This document shows, piece after piece, positions 1 to 5,413 of a stretch of DNA of 9,454 nt. The notes beneath the pieces were generated by a model. It saw only the letters and a list, made by a program, of their open reading frames with translations, made no database searches and was not told where the DNA came from. Made by a program: the position numbers and the translations under genes. The DNA lies in NCBI GenBank assembly GCA_900290315.1, contig OKRF01000002.1, forward strand, positions 1-9,454, in the 5' to 3' direction. Position 1 is the first letter of the stretch. Each line of letters starts with the position of its first letter. This DNA comes from Candidatus Sulfopaludibacter sp. SbA3. Lineage in GTDB: Bacteria > Acidobacteriota > Terriglobia > Bryobacterales > Bryobacteraceae.

Positions 1-245
1 ATGAGGAAGCGCATCTCTTCCAGGCGCGCCGGATCGTGGCCCACCAGGTAGGATTTCATGGCGCGGAAGGCCGCTTCGGCGGATTCGCCGCCGCCGCCCA
101 TTTCCCCCAGGCCCACGATGCCGGTATCGGTCTCCACTTCCACAATCGTGCGCACGAAACGGCCCCAGTGGCAGCCATTGGCATGGCGCAGAGGGGCCTC
201 GAGCGGGACCGTGACCGTGGTCGCCCGAATGTCCTGGATCTTCAT
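1..245 (-). CDS. Enolase-superfamily sugar-acid dehydratase, GlucD-like, N-terminal part (partial)
   Basis: The gene starts with ATG at 245 and stays open to the window edge, giving about 81 residues. These match the N-terminal capping domain of the mandelate racemase/enolase superfamily: it opens MKIQDIRATTVTVPLEAPL, then HANGCHWGRFVRTIVEV, then TGIVGLGEMGGGGES. The pattern of Asn-Gly-x-His, F-x-R-x-IV and GxGExxGG recalls the glucarate dehydratase subgroup as I remember it. Members abstract the alpha proton of a sugar acid with Mg2+ and eliminate water. The catalytic barrel, with its metal ligands and bases, lies outside the window, so substrate and activity cannot be judged. No Shine-Dalgarno is visible before the start. 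The gene diverges from the PadR gene across 75 bp and may share its control. The family call is firm; the subgroup is tentative. Confidence 0.85.
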   Translation of the reverse strand, partial: MKIQDIRATTVTVPLEAPLRHANGCHWGRFVRTIVEVETDTGIVGLGEMGGGGESAEAAFRAMKSYLVGHDPARLEEMRFL

Positions 246-256
246 GATTAAGTTTC

Positions 257-262
257 ATCGTA
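257..262 (-). promoter_or_regulatory. Possible -10 box for the leftward dehydratase gene
   Basis: On the minus strand the hexamer TACGAT ends 11 bases before the ATG at 245. It matches the sigma-70 -10 consensus at 4 of 6 positions. The hexamer 17 bp upstream (CAAGAC) is a poor -35. If used, the leader would be only a few bases long. The box overlaps the left copy of the inverted 12-mer described separately. This is weak evidence. Confidence 0.3.
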
Positions 263-318
263 CAACAATGTCTGCGAAAGTCTTGACTCTGGCATCGGTA
301 TTCCTTACAATGTTGGAC
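260..318. promoter_or_regulatory. Paired inverted 12-mers, candidate PadR operators
   Basis: GTACAACAATGT at 260-271 and ACAATGTTGGAC at 307-318 are inverted copies agreeing at 10 of 12 positions. The right copy covers most of the padR -10 box and the predicted transcription start. The left copy overlaps the possible -10 of the divergent dehydratase gene. PadR proteins are dimeric winged-helix repressors that bind short dyads and commonly repress their own gene, so autoregulation with shared control of the divergent gene is a reasonable inference. The left copy also holds a near TACA-N4-TGTA dyad (TACAACAATGTC). The 12-mers were found by eye, and part of the right copy is constrained by the -10 box. 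Confidence 0.45.
283..311 (+). promoter_or_regulatory. Sigma-70 promoter of the padR operon
   Basis: TTGACT (283-288) matches the -35 consensus at 5 of 6 positions. After exactly 17 bp, TACAAT (306-311) matches the -10 consensus at 5 of 6. Transcription should start near 318, only about three bases before the ATG at 321, so the mRNA would be leaderless or nearly so. This fits the lack of any Shine-Dalgarno sequence before that ATG. Confidence 0.7.
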
Positions 319-320
319 AA

Positions 321-698
321 ATGGCTAGACCCGATTCTCTCGGCCAATTCGAGCAGTTGGTGATGACGGCGATTCTGACCCTGCGCGACGACGCCTACGG
401 AGTCACGATCCATTCCAAGGTTGAGGAATTGTCGCGCCCCAAGCCGGTCTCTCTCGGAGCGGTCTACGTCACGCTCGATCGCCTGGAAGACAAGGGACTG
501 GTGGCGTCGTGGCTGGCGGATCCCACTCCGGAGCGCGGCGGCCGGGCCAAGCGGTTCTATCGCCTGGAAGCTCTCGGCGAACAGGCTCTGCAGGAATCGG
601 CGGTCACGGCGAAGCGCATCTGGGACGTGATCGTGGAGGTCTGGGGCAAAGAGGTCGCCAAGGAATGGGGGAAGCAGTGGGGCAAGGAGGCCGGCTAA
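321..698 (+). CDS. PadR-family transcriptional regulator
   Basis: The product is 125 aa, a normal length for the short PadR-like regulators (Pfam PF03551 group). The winged helix-turn-helix fills most of it: LGQFEQLVMTAILTL (7-21), YGVTIHSKVEE (26-36), the recognition region SLGAVYVTLDRLEDKGLV (44-61), and the wing GGRAKRFYRLEALGEQAL (73-90). A C-terminal helix for dimerisation follows. The tail is unusual, with WGKEVAKEWGKQWGKEAG carrying three WGK units. The protein likely binds DNA as a repressor, perhaps at the inverted 12-mers beside its promoter. No ribosome site precedes the ATG; the -10 box ends nine bases upstream, suggesting a leaderless message. The stop overlaps the next start by one base (TAATG), so the two genes are co-transcribed. 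Family assignment is firm; effector and targets are unknown. Confidence 0.92.
   Translation: MARPDSLGQFEQLVMTAILTLRDDAYGVTIHSKVEELSRPKPVSLGAVYVTLDRLEDKGLVASWLADPTPERGGRAKRFYRLEALGEQALQESAVTAKRIWDVIVEVWGKEVAKEWGKQWGKEAG
685..690 (+). promoter_or_regulatory. Strong Shine-Dalgarno for the membrane-protein gene
   Basis: A perfect AGGAGG lies inside the last codons of padR, seven bases before the ATG at 698. It fixes that start, rather than more upstream in-frame starts within padR such as 509, and supports translation coupled to padR. Confidence 0.8.
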
Positions 699-1363
699 TG
701 CGCACCGGACCTTCGAAAGCCGCAGAGGCGTTGGTCGCGGTCCTCGTGCCGCCCGCCTGCCGCGAACAGGTGCTGGGCGATTTGCATGAGCGATACCGTT
801 CTCCGGGACAGTATGGGCGGGAAGCGCTGCGCACGGTGCCCCTGGTAATCGCCAGCAGAATTCGGCGGACCGCCGATGCCCAGGTACTGGTGATGCTGGC
901 TTTAGCGCTTTGCGTGTCGTTCCTGGGTGCGGCGCGCCTTCGAGATGGAGTTGCTCTCGATCTGTTTCTGTCTGATGGCGGGCTTCTGCGAATCGCCCTT
1001 CCCACCCTGGCTGCGCTGCTCGGAATCGTTCTGGAAGACGCCTATGCCGACTCGGCGCGACACTCCCCGCTCACTCTCATGAGGGGGCCGCTGATCGGCA
1101 TCGGACTCGCCCTGATCGCTGGGGGCTTTGCATTGCCCCAGTTGATTCTGTATTACGGATGCGCCATGGGCCTGGTGTTGTGCACGGCAATCCGGATGTT
1201 TTTTCCGCCGGTTGCCAATCCGCTGCAAGGAGTCAACGCACCCGCGGACTGGTTGAAGCGGACGGGCGCGGGGAACGGAGATTGGCACGGCGCCGGGCGC
1301 GGCGTAGCAGGCGTGGTGGCGCTCCTGGTGGTGATGTGGATGGTGTATCACCTGTCCAGGTGA
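698..1363 (+). CDS. Small membrane protein with a permease-prefix-like N-terminus
   Basis: The product is 221 aa. An in-frame start exists at 509, but the one-base overlap with padR and the AGGAGG at 685-690 select 698. The N-terminal segment at about 9-55, with VPPACREQVLGDLHERYR followed by a short Arg-rich helix, resembles 'permease prefix domain 2'. That cytoplasmic module precedes MacB-like permeases in acidobacterial ADOP proteins and occurs beside PadR genes. No FtsX-type permease domain or large periplasmic domain follows. Instead there are about five hydrophobic segments, near 61-79, 95-113, 131-148, 149-167 and 202-218. It is therefore a stand-alone membrane partner of PadR, perhaps a shortened or divergent relative; function unknown. 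Its final 16 bp overlap the convergent SDR gene. The domain call comes from recalled motif similarity. Confidence 0.75.
   Translation: MRTGPSKAAEALVAVLVPPACREQVLGDLHERYRSPGQYGREALRTVPLVIASRIRRTADAQVLVMLALALCVSFLGAARLRDGVALDLFLSDGGLLRIALPTLAALLGIVLEDAYADSARHSPLTLMRGPLIGIGLALIAGGFALPQLILYYGCAMGLVLCTAIRMFFPPVANPLQGVNAPADWLKRTGAGNGDWHGAGRGVAGVVALLVVMWMVYHLSR
1348..1363. other. Stop-to-stop palindrome in a convergent gene overlap
   Basis: TCACCTGTCCAGGTGA is a perfect inverted repeat: arms TCACCTG and CAGGTGA with a two-base centre (a 6-bp stem with a 4-base loop as RNA). It coincides exactly with the overlap of the two convergent genes. The TGA of one gene is the complement of the first three bases and the TGA of the other is the last three. 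Both proteins consequently end in near-identical residues, HLSR on the plus strand and HLDR on the minus strand. No T-run follows on either side, so a classical intrinsic terminator is not supported, although a shared 3'-end hairpin for both messages is possible. Confidence 0.55.
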
Positions 1364-2358
1364 GCCAGCGCTTCGTCCTCGGCGGCGTAGTTGTACTGCG
1401 CGGGATCGATGAACCGCGGAGGATTCGCTTGCTCCCACTCGACCGTTCGGCGCAGGGCTTCGTCCACGGGAACAGATTCCGAATAACCAAGCTCCGTGCG
1501 GATGCGCGTGGTATCGGTGAAGAGGTGCTGCTCGAAGTTGTGAGGCGTGATCAGGTGCGGGGGCGCCAGGTGCCGGGGCACCGCGATCACGGGCGCGATC
1601 TTCCCTATCCATTCCGCTTCGGTGAAAGGGGTGGCATACGCCACGTTGTAGACGCGGCCCGCGGCGTTCTCCGCTGTGGTGGCCAACGCGACTGCTTCCG
1701 CTACATTTTCGACATACCCGCGGCAGGTGACCCAGCGCGCGAGTGTCTCCTCCAGCAGGACGGCGGGTCGTCCATCGTGCACGCGCTTGACGAAAGGGTA
1801 CAGGCGATGCAGTGGGTCGCCCGGACCATAAACCATCGGCAACCGCAGAATGGTCGCCGGCAGCGCGGGGTCTGAACTGATCACCCGCTCGACTTTGACC
1901 TTGTCGTACTCCGAATCGAGCCACGGGAAAGCGGTGCGCGCGGTAGCCAGCGCTTCCGCTGAATAAGTCTGCCCCTGCGTGCGCAAGGGCGAGTCCTCGG
2001 TGAGCGGAATCGGTTCCAGAGGGCCGGACTCCAGGCGATGGAGCACCGCCATGGCCCGATAGACGTCGCAACTGGAGATGACCACCATCCGCTGGACGAT
2101 GCCGCGAAACGCTTCCCGGGTAGCGTCCGCCTGCGCCGCGATACTGAGAATCATGTCGATGGCGACATCGGGCGACCAGTCGCGGAACGGACCGCGCAGA
2201 TCGCGAATCGAGGAGCGGTCGCCAATGATTTCGGCGACGTGAGCTGGCACGGGCGTGTTGCCGCGATGAAGGACTGCGACTTCGTGCCCGGCGTCGACAA
2301 GCTTGCTCACTACGTGCCGGCCAATGAATCCGGTGGCGCCGATGGCGATCACTCTCAT
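1348..2358 (-). CDS. NAD(P)-dependent epimerase/dehydratase, extended/atypical SDR
   Basis: The 336-aa product opens MRVIAIGATGFIGRHVV, a Rossmann strand with GxxGxxG (Gly7, Gly10, Gly13) for NAD(P). Further landmarks are DVAIDM (64-69), the strand VVISSCDVY (92-100), the probable catalytic pair Tyr151 and Lys155 in EYDKVKVER, and LRLPMVYGPGD (171-181), typical of sugar-nucleotide epimerases and dehydratases. The HRGNTP and GDRSS segments recall the SDR group that includes CSP41-like proteins. It probably performs redox or epimerisation at a sugar or sugar-derivative carbon in the cytoplasm; the substrate is unknown. It is the last gene of a three-gene operon. Its ATG shares one base with the preceding stop (TGATG) and no Shine-Dalgarno is visible, so translation is likely coupled. 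The 3' end overlaps the convergent membrane-protein gene by 16 bp. Confidence 0.88.
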   Translation of the reverse strand: MRVIAIGATGFIGRHVVSKLVDAGHEVAVLHRGNTPVPAHVAEIIGDRSSIRDLRGPFRDWSPDVAIDMILSIAAQADATREAFRGIVQRMVVISSCDVYRAMAVLHRLESGPLEPIPLTEDSPLRTQGQTYSAEALATARTAFPWLDSEYDKVKVERVISSDPALPATILRLPMVYGPGDPLHRLYPFVKRVHDGRPAVLLEETLARWVTCRGYVENVAEAVALATTAENAAGRVYNVAYATPFTEAEWIGKIAPVIAVPRHLAPPHLITPHNFEQHLFTDTTRIRTELGYSESVPVDEALRRTVEWEQANPPRFIDPAQYNYAAEDEALAHLDR

Positions 2359-3176
2359 CAGTTCGCGCCCGGTCTTTCGACGTGCTCGATCACAAATATC
2401 TCTACCGGACCTTTTTGCGGCTCGAGTCTCAGTCCGAACTCACCAAATATTGTAAACAGGGACGGCAGCGAGGCGAGATCCGATCCGTCTTCTGCCTTCA
2501 TCCCCGGCAGCGCCGCTTTCCCGCCGAGCGGGACCCAGCCTTTAGTCTCGATCTGGAAGAGCTCGTGGATACCAGTTTTGTCGATGACCGGCCGATCCGT
2601 ATAGTTCTCGATGAACACCGCGAGGTCGGAGAGGTCGAACGCTTTCCCGTGCAACCCGAAGCCTTGACCACCTTGGATGGTATGGCACGAAACCGTAGCG
2701 GATTCGTCGAAGCAGTCCTTCTCTTCGATCGCCGATTTGGGCAGCTTTAGCCCGTTCTTAGCCACAGTCATCGCGTAGACCGGCAGTTCTTTCGTCTCGC
2801 GGCGCAGCGTCAGGTGGAAGCGGTCGGCCAGCAACTTCTGGAGCATCAGCCGCATGCGCGCCCGTTTTTCTTCGGCAGACAGTTCGCTGGGGATCGTGCC
2901 GGCGTCCGCTTTGGCATAAAGGTCGAATCGGTCCGAGCGCACCCATTCGGGACCTCCCACCAGCCGCGGCGATTGGTACGGCAGATGGTAAGCCCCGGAA
3001 ATGAGCACCTGCAAAGGATAGTTCGTGGCGATGAGTCTGCCTCCGGGTAGAAACTGGATGCCCGCGCGCCGGAAGTCCTCGGCCTTGCTCGGCTTGATGG
3101 ATGTCACTCCAAAAGAGAAAACCTGGGAGTAGAGGATACCGATGGACAAAGTACAAGCCAGCGCTCTCTTATGCAT
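2358..3176 (-). CDS. TIGR03435-family secreted protein of soil Acidobacteria
   Basis: The 272-aa product begins with a short basic and then hydrophobic stretch (1-20), read as a signal peptide, followed directly by FGVTSIKPSK, the usual mature start of this family. Diagnostic segments follow: FLPGGRLIATNYPLQVLI (42-59), GGPEWVRSDRFDLYAKA (74-90), MLQKLLADRFHLTLRRETKE (111-130), LPVYAMTVAKNGLKL (131-145), the central DRPVIDKTGI (194-203), and a C-terminal LEPQKGPVEIFVIEHVERP (251-269). Cys155 and Cys164 could form a disulfide outside the cytoplasm. The family is expanded in Candidatus Solibacter and relatives and has no established function. The gene lies 27 bp after the mutarotase-like gene and runs into the SDR start by one base. 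TGGAG at 3188-3192 (minus strand), 11 bases before the ATG, is a loose ribosome site. The family call is strong; the role is unknown. Confidence 0.9.
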   Translation of the reverse strand: MHKRALACTLSIGILYSQVFSFGVTSIKPSKAEDFRRAGIQFLPGGRLIATNYPLQVLISGAYHLPYQSPRLVGGPEWVRSDRFDLYAKADAGTIPSELSAEEKRARMRLMLQKLLADRFHLTLRRETKELPVYAMTVAKNGLKLPKSAIEEKDCFDESATVSCHTIQGGQGFGLHGKAFDLSDLAVFIENYTDRPVIDKTGIHELFQIETKGWVPLGGKAALPGMKAEDGSDLASLPSLFTIFGEFGLRLEPQKGPVEIFVIEHVERPGAN

Positions 3177-3203
3177 GGCTATTTGGACTCCACCGCCTCC
3201 GCT

Positions 3204-4178
3204 TCAGTTCCCGGACAGCTTGTAGAAGTCGTACGCGATGCGCCAGGTGAACTCCTTGCCTGGCTCGATGTGCATGTCGATGTAGGCCTCGGGACATGCG
3301 GTGGTGCGGATAGACCAGAAGACCAGCTTGGAGAGTGGGCGGTCGCTGGTCTGTCGCACGCCGATGCCAGCTTTGCGATTCTCCACACGAATGTCGTAGT
3401 CCTTCGCCGTGCCGCCATATCCCGTGAGTTCGGTGTAGACGGAAGGGCCGGGCGGTAATTCCCGCAGGTAGGCGAGTTCGTTGCTGCGGGTTTCCGCGTT
3501 GCCGTTCAAGTTGGCCGTCGCGTGAACCCCGAAGGGGAACTTGATCACCACGTCGGGTCCGGAAGGGAGGCCATCCAACATATAGAAGTTGTGCTCGTAG
3601 ACGCTGCTGTCGATGGTCTTGCGCCCGGTGTTTCGCAGGCGGTGGTCGAGAATGAGTTGGGGCTTGTCCGCGGCCACACGGACCGTTTTGGTATAGACGT
3701 AGGAGTAACCGAGCGTATCCGGAAGCGTCTGGATGAACTCCACGGAATCGGCATGCACCAGGACGGTCCATTTGCCGAAGTCGGTGATCTGGTAGGTGTT
3801 GAACTGGCGGAAGGCCGTCTCTTCCGGCTTGCGGACGGCGCCCACGCCGATCTTGACGAAGCTTTCGCCGGTCTTCGCTTCGTCGTAACCGAGGCCGGCT
3901 CCGCGCGTGAGGAACTCCTCCACCGGGCCCATGATGGCATCGTGCAGTTTGGGATCGTAGCGCGGAAACCACTGGCCGAAGTAATTATGGCCGTTCCATT
4001 CCAGGCTGGCGATCACGCCGGACCAATCGAAGCGGGTGGCGCGATAGTAACCCTGATCGGCGTCGGGCAGGTAGAGTTTGGCGCGAAGCGACGCGCTGGA
4101 GATTCCGGCTTGCGGCGGGCCGGCGGCAAACAGTGCCAGCGCGAACAGGGCGCAAACCAGAGTGGCAAGCGTTCGCAT
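3204..4178 (-). CDS. Secreted galactose-mutarotase-like protein
   Basis: The product is 324 aa. I chose the ATG at 4178 because it gives a normal signal peptide (MRTLATLVCALFALALFAAG). The in-frame ATG at 4196 adds six residues, lies beside the -10 element and leaves an uncharged N-terminus. The mature part is rich in beta strands, with YYRATRFDWSGVIASLEWNG (44-63), the motif YEHNFYMLDG (194-203), and a C-terminal EAYIDMHIEPGKEFTWRI. This resembles the galactose mutarotase/aldose-1-epimerase supersandwich fold, where a His-Asn-aromatic segment carries an active-site His; His196 is the candidate here. A role in converting sugar anomers or binding carbohydrate outside the cytoplasm is inferred. 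It is the first gene of the leftward operon. No Shine-Dalgarno is visible. The fold assignment is moderate; enzymatic activity is unproven. Confidence 0.75.
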   Translation of the reverse strand: MRTLATLVCALFALALFAAGPPQAGISSASLRAKLYLPDADQGYYRATRFDWSGVIASLEWNGHNYFGQWFPRYDPKLHDAIMGPVEEFLTRGAGLGYDEAKTGESFVKIGVGAVRKPEETAFRQFNTYQITDFGKWTVLVHADSVEFIQTLPDTLGYSYVYTKTVRVAADKPQLILDHRLRNTGRKTIDSSVYEHNFYMLDGLPSGPDVVIKFPFGVHATANLNGNAETRSNELAYLRELPPGPSVYTELTGYGGTAKDYDIRVENRKAGIGVRQTSDRPLSKLVFWSIRTTACPEAYIDMHIEPGKEFTWRIAYDFYKLSGN

Positions 4179-4186
4179 GACCGTGC

Positions 4187-4195
4187 ATTGTACCA
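4187..4195 (-). promoter_or_regulatory. Extended -10 promoter of the leftward operon
   Basis: On the minus strand TGGTACAAT is an exact TGn extended -10 with a 5-of-6 hexamer, ending eight bases before the ATG at 4178. At 17 bp spacing the -35 position (CGATGG) is poor, as expected when an extended -10 is used. Transcription should start about 4180, giving a leaderless or nearly leaderless message. Any upstream contacts fall inside the divergent MFS gene. On the plus strand the overlapping TACCAT (4191-4196) sits eight bases before the GTG at 4205 and could be a weak -10 for that gene, without a recognisable -35. Confidence 0.5.
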
Positions 4196-4204
4196 TTTGA
4201 GTTT

Positions 4205-5398
4205 GTGACCCATCGGCTGCGTTGGCCCATCGCGTTCCTGATCAGCTCGGCAATCGCCATCAGTTATTTCGATCGGCAGACGCTGCCGGTGGCGATCGCC
4301 GCCATCCAGCGCGAGATCCCCGTTTCCAACACGCAGTTTTCCCAGCTCCAGGCGGCATTTCTACTGGCGTATGCGGCGATGTACGCGGGCGGAGGAAAAC
4401 TAATCGACCTGTTGGGCACACGGCGCGGTTTTCTGCTGATCATGCTGTGGTGGTCGCTGGCATGCGCCAGTCATGGGCTCGCTGTGAATTTCGCCATGCT
4501 GGCGGCCAGCCGCTTCCTGCTGGGAATGGGAGAGGGCGGCGGATTTCCGGCGGCCACCAAGGCGGTCTCCGAGTGGTTTTCCGTGAGCGAGCGCTCGCTC
4601 GCCATGGGGATCATGAACGCGGGAACGGCCGTGGGAGCGGTGATCGCTCCGCCGGGAATCGCGCTGGTAATCGGCGCGCTCAATTGGCGTTGGGTCTTCT
4701 TCCTTTCGGGCGCGATAGGGCTGTTGTGGACCTTGGTGTGGCACCGCATGTACTTTCCGCCGGCTGGGCAAACAGCGGTTCGCGAACTGAGTGTAGGGTG
4801 GCTGCAACTGTTCGGATACCGTCAGGTGTGGGGCTTGGTGATCGCCAAATTCCTGAGCGATGCAGCGTGGTATTTCTATCTCTTCTGGCTGCCCAAATAC
4901 CTCTACGATGTCCGCGGCTTCGACGTCAAGCAAGTGGGATACTATGCGTGGATCCCATATGCCGCGTCGGGCGTGGGCTGCCTGTGCGGCGGGTGGTTTT
5001 CCGGCCGCCTGCTGCGCGCCGGATGCTCGCTGAACACCGCGCGCAAAGTGGCGCTGGGCGCGAGCGCAGGTGTGATGCCGCTCATCTTCTTCGTCACCCA
5101 GGCACCGGTGCAACTGGCGATTCTGCTGTTCTCCGTGGCGTTCTTCGGGCAGCAATCGTGGTCCACCCTGGTGATGATTCTGCCGGCCGACCTGTTTCCG
5201 CGCAGCGCCGTGGGGTCGGTGGCCGGGCTGGTGGGGTTCGGCGGCGCCATGGGCGGACTGGTGTTCGGCCTCGTGGTCGGGTACCTGTTGGACCATGGAT
5301 TCGGCTACAGTACGGTTTTTGGAATCGTGAGCACGCTGCACGTGGCGGCCTTCGGAGTGATTCTGCTGGCAGTGCCCAAAGTGCAGCCCCTAGAGTGA
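4205..5398 (+). CDS. MFS transporter, ACS family, hexuronate (ExuT)-like
   Basis: The 397-aa product has about 12 hydrophobic segments. The first helix ends YFDRQTLPVAIAAIQ (21-35), the signature start of anion:cation symporters such as ExuT and GudP. The loop 2-3 motif is GGGKLIDLLGTRRGF (62-76), and SRFLLGMGEGGGFPAATKAVSEWF (102-125) with MNAGTAVGAVIAPP (137-150) are also family hallmarks. Such carriers import hexuronates or aldonates with protons across the inner membrane. The start is GTG: the frame is closed by a stop at 4178-4180 and offers no ATG, GTG or TTG earlier. No convincing ribosome site is seen. Only 26 bp separate it from the divergent mutarotase-like gene. The sugar-acid dehydratase follows after 15 bp, implying that this carrier imports its substrate. 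The exact sugar acid is unknown. Confidence 0.9.
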   Translation: MTHRLRWPIAFLISSAIAISYFDRQTLPVAIAAIQREIPVSNTQFSQLQAAFLLAYAAMYAGGGKLIDLLGTRRGFLLIMLWWSLACASHGLAVNFAMLAASRFLLGMGEGGGFPAATKAVSEWFSVSERSLAMGIMNAGTAVGAVIAPPGIALVIGALNWRWVFFLSGAIGLLWTLVWHRMYFPPAGQTAVRELSVGWLQLFGYRQVWGLVIAKFLSDAAWYFYLFWLPKYLYDVRGFDVKQVGYYAWIPYAASGVGCLCGGWFSGRLLRAGCSLNTARKVALGASAGVMPLIFFVTQAPVQLAILLFSVAFFGQQSWSTLVMILPADLFPRSAVGSVAGLVGFGGAMGGLVFGLVVGYLLDHGFGYSTVFGIVSTLHVAAFGVILLAVPKVQPLE

Positions 5399-5413
5399 AG
5401 CGAAAGGAATGGC

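Noticed and set aside
509..697. Upstream in-frame start that would lengthen the membrane protein to 284 aa
   Set aside because: The extension is the +1 frame of padR and reads as Arg/Gly-rich noise; AGGAGG and the TAATG junction favour 698.
902..2071. Minus-strand reading frame of 389 codons
   Set aside because: It lies across the membrane-protein gene and the SDR gene in a wrong frame, with no recognisable motifs.
1364..4178. Possible frameshifts or pseudogenes in the leftward operon
   Set aside because: All three frames are intact, of sensible length and show family motifs from end to end.
4179..4196. Earlier ATG at 4196 for the mutarotase-like gene
   Set aside because: It overlaps the extended -10 element and gives a signal peptide without a positively charged N-terminus; the ATG at 4178 fits better, although no ribosome site decides it.
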